Below, piece by piece: positions 1 through 5,520 of a DNA stretch of 5,525 nt; position 1 is the stretch's first letter, and each line of letters starts with the position of its first letter. A model generated the notes under the pieces. The model was not told the origin of the DNA. It was given only the letters and a program-made list of their open reading frames with translations, and made no database searches. Location: NCBI GenBank assembly GCA_028699735.1, contig JAQVUB010000202.1, positions 1 through 5,525 on the forward strand. The letters run 5' to 3'. The stretch is from Lentisphaeria bacterium. GTDB lineage: Bacteria; Verrucomicrobiota; Lentisphaeria; Oligosphaerales; Oligosphaeraceae. Both the position numbers and the translations under genes were made by a program.

Positions 1-56
1 CCGGGCACCTGAGACCGTTCGGGCGTGGGAGTACTAACAGAAATCGCAACCGGGCC
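1..56 (+). rRNA. Possible 3' end of a 5S rRNA gene (truncated by window edge)
   Basis: The first ~56 bases resemble the last half of a bacterial 5S rRNA. Bases 2-7 and 17-22 can form a helix (C-G pairs plus G-U wobbles) around an ACCTGAGACC loop, matching 5S helix IV. It is followed by GGGAGTA (27-33), similar to the loop E strand GAGAGUA, and then by a segment ending AATCGCAACCGGG (42-54) that would pair with the missing 5' end. The distance from loop E to the end, about 28 nt, is slightly longer than the usual 23-25. The 5' half lies outside the window, so the closing helix cannot be tested. The strand is inferred from the order of the elements. A contig breaking in a multicopy rRNA operon would explain the edge. 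It could instead be an unrelated structured RNA or chance pairing. Confidence 0.4.
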
Positions 57-242
57 GGTTACGCCACCTTATAAGCCTGACCCCTGAACCCTTTCTGGAT
101 AGCCTCTACCTTTTGGGAACTGCACCCTTTTCAGCCAACCAAATCGAGTATAGCATGCCGAGATTGTCGTTCAAACCCATATTTCTCACCCAAAATCAGA
201 AACAATCGTTTTTTGTAATCGGTCATTCAGGTTTGTTTTGCT

Positions 243-282
243 CGGTCGGATCGGACGGATCAGACGGATCAGATCAGTGATC
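243..282. repeat. Short degenerate 10-bp tandem repeat rich in GATC
   Basis: Four roughly 10-bp units are stacked here, built around GGACGGATCA / GACGGATCAG. They contain five GATC tetranucleotides, starting at 249, 258, 267, 272 and 279. The pattern decays toward the right-hand side. It lies between the putative rRNA end and the 3' end of the leftmost protein gene. GATC is a Dam-type methylation site in many bacteria, but no methylase is visible here and the cluster may be no more than a small simple-sequence repeat. Confidence 0.5.
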
Positions 283-293
283 ATAGTCAGGGG

Positions 294-324
294 AAAAACA
301 GGTCACTTTGCTTGAGCATGCCTG
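294..324 (-). terminator. Weak terminator-like hairpin after the leftmost gene
   Basis: Read on the minus strand, this lies 37 bp past the stop codon of the leftmost gene. CAGG (324-321) can pair with CCTG (302-299), with an inner GCT/AGC pairing, and is followed directly by TTTTT (298-294). Position and orientation suit a rho-independent terminator for the minus-strand genes. The stem is short and interrupted, so this is a weak candidate. Confidence 0.25.
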
Positions 325-360
325 AATGTGTCATCGGGGAGTCTTTTCACAAAAAGCCTA

Positions 361-1989
361 TCAGTCCTTTGGGTGGAATTCCCAGCCTACGGGTTGTCCA
401 TCGAGTCTGACGGAAAGCAGTGCGTTTTCAGCGCCGAATCCGGCCGCTCCATCGGCGGCATAGGGATTGAACGGGAAAACCGGCCATCGGAAATGGGTAT
501 TTGGCGGCAGGTGGATGGTGCATCCATCCAGTTCGAGGATATTGCCGAGTTCCTGCGGGCGCCAGCTGACCGGATGTTCGAGGGACAGGATGGTTTCCTT
601 GCCATTGCTGAGGCGGAGGCGGCTTCCGGCTTTGAGTTGCAGCATGAGCTGCTGCAGTGCCGGGCCGTTTTGAGCTTCTGTCTGGAGGCGGATTCTGTCC
701 TTTTCCATCTTACAGGAAAGGCTGCAGGTTACCGGCCCGTAATGCAGGTTCAGGCAGCTGCCATCCTCCGAGAGTTCAGCTTGATCGGGAATGAATTTTC
801 CGGCAGCGAGAAAACTGGAGAATTCAGGTTGCTCCTTCGAGTTTCCACCGCCGACGAGCAGGCGGAGTTTGTCCAGCCAGAGTGAAAAGAAGGACTGCCG
901 GTCTAGTCCCCAGCGGTTGTTAACTGGAGCTGCCTGGAATGCGCTCAGGCAGGCAAAGGCATTTTCATTGCGGAAGATTGTTGCCTTGTTCCGGTAATTG
1001 ATTTGAAACGCAGGCTGATCCAGGTTGATGGATTCAGAGTCGTTCTCCTTCCAGTGTTGTATGGCACTGGCAATGGAACCGCCTTGAAAATTGGTAATAT
1101 CCCGGCCAGCTTGCAGGTTTTCAGCCATCAGGCGGGTTAGCCGGCGTCCTTTCGGAGTGCACAGGAATCCTGGCCAGCCAAACAGTGACAAATGCGAATG
1201 ATAACGGACTCTTCCATCGACCGTTTCCACAAGGGTGCCGTCCGGATAGCAGAAAGTCTGATGGAATTCAGCGGATTTTTCGAGCGCAGGCAGAACAGCC
1301 TCGTCACCGGAATAGTGGTAATAGAGGCCCAGTGAGTGGACATAGACGCAATTGTACAGAGTGCTGGGGCCGCCCTGTTCCGGCCAGTAGCCATCCGGAT
1401 GCTGAGCACGGGCAATGGCTCTGCACATATTCCGTCCGGCTTCCTGCCAGTCAGCACGCTGAAAAATTTGTCCGGCGCGCCAGCAGCTCATGCCTTTCCA
1501 GGCGGGGATATTGTGCAGAGGGAGTTTTTCAACTTCCAGTTTTTGCCCGTCGTGAGCGAGCCGGAGACCGGTTTCCCATTCCTTGCGTCGTTCGCTTCCG
1601 AGGTGATTTTTCAGCAGTTGATAGGTTTCCAGCCAGGCATAATTTGTCCAGCACATATAAGTGAATCCCCAACGGCTGCCATCCGTTTTCAGAAATTCGA
1701 CCTGTCCGTCCGGTTGCTGGAATTGGCGTATAGCATCGCCGCCAAGCAGGGCCATTTGCAGGACGTCCGGATTCTGATAGAATTCACTTTCCGGGGTAGT
1801 ATACAACAGTGCCAGCGGATAGATGATATCTTGATTGATGATGCCCCAGCCGATATCCTCGGGGCGGGCATCCGGAGCGGGCGGCCCATCGAGGGGTTTG
1901 AGAAAGCGACCGGTTTTGGCGTCAAAGCGTTCAAATTCAGCTTTGACGGCCTGATCCAAAAGTGTGACAAGCCTGGTTGTAATCGACAT
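361..1989 (-). CDS. Uncharacterised 542-aa protein, possible alpha/alpha-toroid carbohydrate-active enzyme
   Basis: I cannot assign a named family. The N-terminal ~310 residues are rich in Trp, Tyr and His, with recurring helical segments and loop motifs such as FQQPDGQVEF (90-99), AQHPDGYWPEQGGPST (195-210) and a CYPDG turn (247-251). The repeated xPDGxW/V pattern is typical of alpha/alpha-barrel lyases and glycosidases. Residues ~325-540 look beta-rich (alternating LRL/SL/IHL strands), like the sandwich domain that follows the toroid in heparinase- and alginate-lyase-like proteins. H196, Y201, W202, Y212, H218, Y263, H264 and H266 are candidate active-site residues by inspection only. No signal peptide or membrane segment is visible, so it is probably cytoplasmic. 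The ATG at 1989 is preceded by AAAAGG five bases upstream, which supports this start. It is downstream of the M81 gene on the same strand, 233 bp away across a long inverted repeat, so it may have its own promoter. The frame is intact. The reading frame is near certain; the enzymatic role is an inference. Confidence 0.9.
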   Translation of the reverse strand: MSITTRLVTLLDQAVKAEFERFDAKTGRFLKPLDGPPAPDARPEDIGWGIINQDIIYPLALLYTTPESEFYQNPDVLQMALLGGDAIRQFQQPDGQVEFLKTDGSRWGFTYMCWTNYAWLETYQLLKNHLGSERRKEWETGLRLAHDGQKLEVEKLPLHNIPAWKGMSCWRAGQIFQRADWQEAGRNMCRAIARAQHPDGYWPEQGGPSTLYNCVYVHSLGLYYHYSGDEAVLPALEKSAEFHQTFCYPDGTLVETVDGRVRYHSHLSLFGWPGFLCTPKGRRLTRLMAENLQAGRDITNFQGGSIASAIQHWKENDSESINLDQPAFQINYRNKATIFRNENAFACLSAFQAAPVNNRWGLDRQSFFSLWLDKLRLLVGGGNSKEQPEFSSFLAAGKFIPDQAELSEDGSCLNLHYGPVTCSLSCKMEKDRIRLQTEAQNGPALQQLMLQLKAGSRLRLSNGKETILSLEHPVSWRPQELGNILELDGCTIHLPPNTHFRWPVFPFNPYAADGAAGFGAENALLSVRLDGQPVGWEFHPKD

Positions 1990-2054
1990 AATAGCCTTTT
2001 GATTGGTTAAAAGTAATGCGACAATGAAGCTGGGTAATTGAGGGATTCTTTTTG

Positions 2055-2166
2055 AACAACGAAAAGCACGAAACGACCCGAAAAAATTTCATGGAAGCGG
2101 CGTTAACTGCAAGCATGGGGCGTAATTCCCATGAATTTTTTCGGGTCATTTTGTGTCTTTTGTTGT
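2055..2166. repeat. Long inverted repeat (arms 2055-2094 and 2129-2166)
   Basis: Two arms of about 40 and 38 bp face each other around a 34-bp centre. The left arm contains GACCCGAAAAAATTTCATGG (2075-2094) and the right arm its near-exact complement, beginning CCATGAATTTTTTCGGGTC (2129-2147). The outer halves (AACAACGAAAAGCACGAAA and TTTTGTGTCTTTTGTTGT) also match, with a few substitutions and single-base gaps. It lies wholly between the M81 stop codon (2223) and the start of the 542-aa gene (1989). In RNA either strand could form a ~38-bp stem. No strong T-run follows on the minus strand, so it is not a classical terminator, though it could affect read-through or be an RNase III-type target. 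Related arms occur at 4768-4867 and 5484-5520, which marks it as a dispersed intergenic repeat. Confidence 0.85.
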
Positions 2167-2222
2167 AAAAAAATACGACTGTCACCCAGTTTCACTGACG
2201 CTTTACGGTTAAAAAGAGTTTT

Positions 2223-3716
2223 TTACTTTGATGAAAGCCAGGCGGGGTGGTCATCCGGGAACTCATCAAGCGGGAAGATGGGGCGACGGCATTTCCGGAA
2301 AGTGAGATTGGCGATTTTCTGTTCGGATTTGCCGGGCACTTCGATGTCGTAAACTTTTGCTGCAAGCGGTTCGAAGGCGTGCCGGAAATGAACCGAGGAC
2401 TTGACGACGATAATGCTACAGTTTTTGGGATCGATGCCGCAGGCGATGATCCCTTCCGGCGTCCAGGTCTGGGCAAACCCGCTGCTGACAATGACGGTCA
2501 GCCCATCAATCAGCAGCGCTGCCAGCTTGCCGATTCTGCGGAAGCCGCGTTCTGGAATGCCGGGCGCATCACAGATCCCATTGGAAATGGATTTGACCCA
2601 GGCCGTCGCCTTGACCGGAGCACCACAAATTTTCGGGAAAAATTTGCCGCCAAGGGAGACCTCGATGCTGGCTCCAACACCGGCTTGCTCGGCTTGGGCG
2701 ACGGTTTCCGGAGAGCGCAGATAAGCGATGACCGCCCCCTTGACTTTGCGCTCCAGAAGCCGGCGCAGGATATGCGTACCGTCTCCCGGGGCGCCGCCGC
2801 CGGGGTTATCCCAGCAATCTGCGAAGACACAGGGACTGCGGTCGGGGTGGGCGAGCACATCGTCAATGGAGGTGTCGAGATCGGCAAAATTGCGCAGGAG
2901 AGCTTTCCGTTCCGACCACATTTCGCAGCCGAGCTGATCGGCGAACAGCTGAGCCTTTTCCGGATTTTGATCGGTGATGACAATCACGCAGGCGCCGCTT
3001 TCGACAATATCCGCACAAAAGAAACCGTAGGCTATGGTTGCACTGATGACTTCAGGCTGTTTTTCAAGAGCCACGCAGCGTTCCTGAAAGTTCTTTACCG
3101 GAGGCCAGGCGGTCGGGATGAATTCCGGCAGCAGGGGCAGTTTGCGTGCTTTCATCACGGGTTTGATTTTACCATCGAGGGTATCGAGCAGAATACGAGC
3201 GGATTCTTTGGCGCGATCCATTCCATCAATATGAGGATAGGTATGGTAATTGATCAGGACACTCGCATTGCGCAGCATTTTTTCCGTAATATTGGCATGC
3301 AGATCGAGCACCGCATGAATGGGAACCTCCTGTCCCAGCAGCTGACGCAGCGCTTCGAACAAATCTCCTTCCGCATCATCATCGTCTTCGAGTACCATCG
3401 CACCATGCAGCGACAGCAGAACGCCATCGACCCTTCCGGCCTCCCGGCAGATGCGCAGGATTTCATCCTTGATGTGTTCATGCGCGCTGCGCTGGCAAGG
3501 TCCCCAGGGTTCGGCCCAGGCGGCAACCGTGGGGATGATCTTGACATCCTTGCGCTGCTGCAGAATCTCGAAATACGCCTGATTGTAGCTGCGCAAGTCG
3601 GAACAATCCTTTTTCTGCAGGATGTCACCCGCCCATTCAAAAGCCTGCAGGGTGGTCAGCATGGGATTGAAGGTATTGGTTTCCTGACCATAACAGCCAA
3701 TGACGATATTGTACAT
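2223..3716 (-). CDS. M81 family metallopeptidase (MlrC-like)
   Basis: This is a predicted metal-dependent amide or peptide hydrolase of the MlrC type (peptidase family M81; the founding member cuts linearised microcystin). The N-terminal domain (residues ~3-290) has GQETNTFNP (10-18), LLSLHGAMV (100-108), LDLHANIT (137-144) and YHTYPHID (157-164). The spacing H104, D138, H140, H162 is what I recall for the MlrC zinc site, so the metal ligands look complete. The C-terminal MlrC domain (~296-462) has DNPGGGAPGDGTHILRRLLE (303-322), a GVGASIEVSLGGK block (346-358) and VKSSVHFRHAFEPLA (438-452). The length of 497 is usual for the family. The motif more often written HETNTF has Gln at the first position (Q11) here. 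There is no signal peptide, so it is probably cytoplasmic. The ATG at 3716 follows AGGAAAGGG with an eight-base spacer, a good ribosome site. It begins 68 bp after the phosphoesterase stop, so co-transcription is possible. The natural substrate is unknown; most M81 members have nothing to do with microcystin. Confidence 0.96.
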   Translation of the reverse strand: MYNIVIGCYGQETNTFNPMLTTLQAFEWAGDILQKKDCSDLRSYNQAYFEILQQRKDVKIIPTVAAWAEPWGPCQRSAHEHIKDEILRICREAGRVDGVLLSLHGAMVLEDDDDAEGDLFEALRQLLGQEVPIHAVLDLHANITEKMLRNASVLINYHTYPHIDGMDRAKESARILLDTLDGKIKPVMKARKLPLLPEFIPTAWPPVKNFQERCVALEKQPEVISATIAYGFFCADIVESGACVIVITDQNPEKAQLFADQLGCEMWSERKALLRNFADLDTSIDDVLAHPDRSPCVFADCWDNPGGGAPGDGTHILRRLLERKVKGAVIAYLRSPETVAQAEQAGVGASIEVSLGGKFFPKICGAPVKATAWVKSISNGICDAPGIPERGFRRIGKLAALLIDGLTVIVSSGFAQTWTPEGIIACGIDPKNCSIIVVKSSVHFRHAFEPLAAKVYDIEVPGKSEQKIANLTFRKCRRPIFPLDEFPDDHPAWLSSK

Positions 3717-3784
3717 CCAAATTGCCCTTTCCTGCCTTCTGATAAATCGTCCGGCAATTTCAAACCGTAGTGAAATTTTTCGCT

Positions 3785-4681
3785 TTAGGGTAATATACTG
3801 TTTTGAGTCGATGATATATTTGTCTGTGGATCATTTTCACTAAACTTGCGGTCGCAGGGACGTCCTTGTACATAGCTTTTCTGGTGATCATAGCTGGAGC
3901 GGAAGGGAAGCTGATTGACCAGGGATATGGTTTCCATGCAAAGCTTTTTATCGTTGATTTCAAACAACTTGAATTCAAACGGGGTTTCACTGAATGCGGA
4001 GGAAGTCACCAGCCATGCAGGATCGCTCCTGGTAGCCAGATTCATGTGATTGTGAGCGCCCAGAATCAAATCCAGGCTGTATTCCTCTGCGAGCTGTTGC
4101 AGGATGGTTTCGAAATTGCCTGCAGGCGGATGCAAGGGGTTTTGCAAACCGGTTTGCGCTTCGGGCAGACCGCACGGCGGAGCATGGGTGATCAGGATAC
4201 GCCGTTTGCCACAGAGGCCTTTTTGAAGCTGATTGAACTGCTGATCGCTGAACCAGGGGATTTGTGCTTCAGAGGGATCCCAGAAGAACTCTTGTTTTCC
4301 CCAGTGCACGGTCAGAATGTCAAAGCGGACATCACCCTGCAGAAAACTGTAATCGGTCTGTTGTTCCGGAAAGAATTCCGGCACTATCTGCAACCATTTC
4401 TGCAGGGAATCCGTTTCTGTCAGATCATGATTGCCCAGAGCAAGAAAACAGGGACAGGGCAGAGCGGCAAAGAATTCTTTGGCCTGCAGAATATTTGCTC
4501 CGGTTCCGGAATCGGCCATATCTCCGCCATGAATCATGAAGTCAACTTCCGGATGCTCATGCAGCCAATGCCTGAGTTCATCGAATATATCCCGTGCATA
4601 GCGCAGGGATCGCTCCTGCTGACAGTACCCCGCGCTGTCCGAACCCCCAATATGCGAATCAGCCAAATAAATGAATTTCAT
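3785..4681 (-). CDS. Calcineurin-like metallophosphoesterase
   Basis: This is a predicted dinuclear-metal phosphoesterase of the calcineurin-like superfamily. All the classical motifs are present in order: D8-x-H10 (LADSHIGG), G53-D54 (HGGDMADSG), G83-N84-H85-D86, H166 (ITHAPP) and G208-x-H210-x-H212 (GAHNH). At 298 residues it is a normal single-domain size. The first strand (MKFIYLADSH) begins at the N-terminus with no signal peptide, so it is probably cytoplasmic. The substrate could be a phosphodiester or a phosphomonoester; cAMP phosphodiesterase-like and general phosphohydrolase roles are both possible. I chose the ATG at 4681 because the first beta-strand starts there. Its upstream region has only GGGG two bases before the ATG, a poor ribosome site. 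An in-frame TTG at 4708 would add nine residues and has GGGG five bases upstream, so the start is not settled. The tail after ~260 is polar and probably disordered. It is the first gene of the minus-strand group. Confidence 0.94.
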   Translation of the reverse strand: MKFIYLADSHIGGSDSAGYCQQERSLRYARDIFDELRHWLHEHPEVDFMIHGGDMADSGTGANILQAKEFFAALPCPCFLALGNHDLTETDSLQKWLQIVPEFFPEQQTDYSFLQGDVRFDILTVHWGKQEFFWDPSEAQIPWFSDQQFNQLQKGLCGKRRILITHAPPCGLPEAQTGLQNPLHPPAGNFETILQQLAEEYSLDLILGAHNHMNLATRSDPAWLVTSSAFSETPFEFKLFEINDKKLCMETISLVNQLPFRSSYDHQKSYVQGRPCDRKFSENDPQTNISSTQNSILP

Positions 4682-4767
4682 GTCCCCAACATCTAGTTGA
4701 TCAAACAAAACGACCCCAATTTGTCTTTCCCAAGAATATAAACCGGTTTCCGATTTCCGCTTTTTTT

Positions 4768-4867
4768 ACCACGAAAGGCAGCAAAAGACCCGAAAATTTT
4801 GTAGGAAAGCTGATGTCCCAACCTGATATTTCTTCGTCGAAATTTGCCTTTTGTTGCCTTTGGCTTG
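4768..4867. repeat. Decayed inverted repeat of the same family (arms 4768-4805 and ~4841-4867)
   Basis: The left arm, starting ACCACGAAAGGCAGCAAAAG (4769-4788) and continuing GACCCGAAAATTTTGTAGG to 4805, matches the reverse complement of the CGGGTC-containing arm near 2141. The right arm contains CTTTTGTTGCCTTTGG (4848-4863), which pairs with CAGCAAAAG and AAAGGC of the left arm, but its inner part (AAATTTGC) has diverged and lost the CGGGTC core. The centre is about 35 bp, like that of the better-preserved copy. It sits ~90 bp upstream of the phosphoesterase start. Confidence 0.6.
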
Positions 4868-5005
4868 CAAAACAACAAAATTTCTGAATATTACGATCTA
4901 CTCACTAACCAAACTCTAAAAAAAACTCGTACTATCATTCAGATCTTGTTTTTGCAGAAAGATTTTTCTGAAACCAGATACGCAAGTTTCTTGCCTTGAG
5001 TTGCT

Positions 5006-5045
5006 TTCTCATTTTTGAGAATTTTTTTAGGGTTTTGATGTGATG
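5006..5045 (+). repeat. Relic repeat arm with small hairpin and T-run
   Basis: AATTTTTTTAGGGTTTTGATGTG (5020-5042, in pieces AATTTTTTT, AGGG, TTTTGATGTG) resembles the arm AATTTTTTCGGGTCATTTTGTG seen at 2134-2155, with the CGGGTC core worn down. Just before it, TTCTCA (5006-5011) and TGAGAA (5016-5021) form a six-bp stem with a TTTT loop, followed by seven T's (5022-5028). That looks like a plus-strand terminator, but no plus-strand gene lies upstream, so I treat it as part of the decayed repeat. Confidence 0.35.
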
Positions 5046-5065
5046 AAAGCGAAACACGATGCCAG

Positions 5066-5096
5066 CGGAGACGACGAGGAGGGAAATGACCACACA
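5066..5096 (+). repeat. 31-bp direct repeat, copy 1
   Basis: The unit begins CGGAGACGACGAGGAGGGAA and ends with ACCACACA. It matches the unit at 5391-5421 in about 26 of 31 positions. A third, inverted and more diverged version, lies at ~5190-5216, where TTCCTCCTTGTTGTTG is the complement of the AACAAGGAGG part. It is followed at 5112-5122 by GGGGAGCCGGC, the same box found beside the other copies, so the units travel together but in different orders. Confidence 0.65.
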
Positions 5097-5192
5097 AGCT
5101 TGCACGGACCAGGGGGAGCCGGCTATACCTCCTTTTCCGCTTTCCCGTCGCCATCGGAGGCATGAAAACGCCATCGACACAGGGGCCAATTT

Positions 5193-5408
5193 TCCTCCTT
5201 GTTGTTGATCGTCGGAGGGAATATGGAGCGCCGGCGTCCCGCCGGCTCCCCTTTCGTGTTGATATCCACATTAAGTGCATTTTGCCGCACATCTCTCCCT
5301 GAAAAACTGATTTTATGGCCGTATTATCACGCTTGTAAATTTTTCGTTTTGGGGAGCCGGCGGGCCGCCAGCGCTGCATATTCCCTCCGACGGAGACAAC
5401 AAGGAGGG
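5193..5408. repeat. Long GC-rich inverted repeat (arms 5193-5251 and 5351-5408)
   Basis: The left arm reads CCTCCTTGTTG, then CGTCGGAGGGAATATG, then a GCCGGC hairpin, then CCGGCTCCCC. The right arm is its reverse complement (GGGGAGCCGGC...CATATTCCCTCCGACGG...CAACAAGGAGG). I count about 50 identical positions out of 58, with one single-base gap and scattered changes. Each arm also has internal symmetry: GCCGGC (5230-5235) and GCCGGC (5241-5246) flank a GTCCC loop. The 99-bp centre (5252-5350) is AT-rich, carries no gene, and is bounded by TTTCGTGTT on the left and TTTTTCGTTTT on the right. There is no transposase. The layout resembles a paired palindromic repeat (BIME-like) or a tiny non-autonomous element, but no target-site duplication was found. 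Confidence 0.8.
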
Positions 5409-5421
5409 AAGTTACCACATA
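5391..5421 (+). repeat. 31-bp direct repeat, copy 2
   Basis: This is the counterpart of 5066-5096, starting CGGAGACAACAAGGAGGGAA and ending ACCACATA. Its first 18 bases overlap the right arm of the long inverted repeat. Beyond the 31 bp the similarity fades to about half of the positions. Confidence 0.65.
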
Positions 5422-5483
5422 GGGTTCAAGGTACAAGCATGAAATTTTGCACAGCGATCTCTTACCTCAACGCAATAACCTTT

Positions 5484-5520
5484 AAAAATTTTCGAGTCTT
5501 TTTGTGTTTTTTCGTTGTTT
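5484..5520 (+). repeat. Single arm of the dispersed CGGGTC repeat at the window end
   Basis: TTTTCGAGTCTTTTTGTG (5489-5506) followed by TTTTTTCGTTGT (5508-5519) matches the right arm at 2137-2166 (TTTTTCGGGTCATTTTGTG, then TCTTTTGTTGT) with few changes and a two-base insertion. No facing arm is seen close to its left, so its partner, if any, should lie beyond position 5525. The window stopping here suggests a contig broken inside a multicopy repeat. Confidence 0.6.

Larger units (their letters stand above)
57..360. other. Gene-free stretch left of the minus-strand genes
   Basis: I see no credible coding region here. An imperfect palindrome, AACCGGGCCGGTT, sits at 48-60 at the junction with the putative 5S end, but no T-run follows it, so it is not a convincing rRNA terminator. 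Positions 61-228 contain mixed sequence without repeats, tRNA-like folds or obvious promoters. The GATC-rich repeat and the terminator-like hairpin further right are listed separately. The 185-residue plus-strand frame starting at 328 runs antisense to the downstream gene in exact codon register and is not considered a gene. Confidence 0.5.

Noticed and set aside
1..120. Possible TPP riboswitch (CTGAGA near 9 and CTGGATA near 97)
   Set aside because: The fragments are in roughly the right order but too far apart, the surrounding conserved pairs are missing, and no plus-strand gene follows.
328..2010. Plus-strand frames at 328-885 and 1336-2010
   Set aside because: Both are codon-register shadows of the 542-aa gene, with no recognisable domain.
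2247..3770. 507-codon open frame on the plus strand, antisense to the M81 gene
   Set aside because: It lies in exact codon register with the M81 gene, so it stays open simply because that gene avoids TTA, CTA and TCA codons. The translation shows no domain, while the minus strand has full M81 motifs.
3756..3777. Hairpin AATTTCA/TGAAATT between the phosphoesterase and M81 genes
   Set aside because: The T's follow on the plus strand, where there is no gene to terminate. On the minus strand no T-run follows, and the stem is short and AT-rich.
3866..4696. 276-codon plus-strand frame antisense to the phosphoesterase
   Set aside because: It has the same codon-register shadow effect, and the minus strand carries all five phosphoesterase motifs.
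4955..4970. Small hairpin CAGAAA-GATT-TTTCTG
   Set aside because: It is short and AT-rich, with no T-run or gene to give it a role; such hairpins are expected by chance in this composition.
4939..5436. 165-codon minus-strand frame in the right-hand region
   Set aside because: Most of it is translated repeat units (GGNMQRWRPAGSP, RRDAGAP-type strings). It has no domain, and the nucleotide symmetry explains the sequence better than coding does.
2055..5520. CRISPR array made from the recurring arms
   Set aside because: The arms are inverted and irregularly spaced over 3.5 kb, with no regular repeat-spacer pattern and no cas gene.
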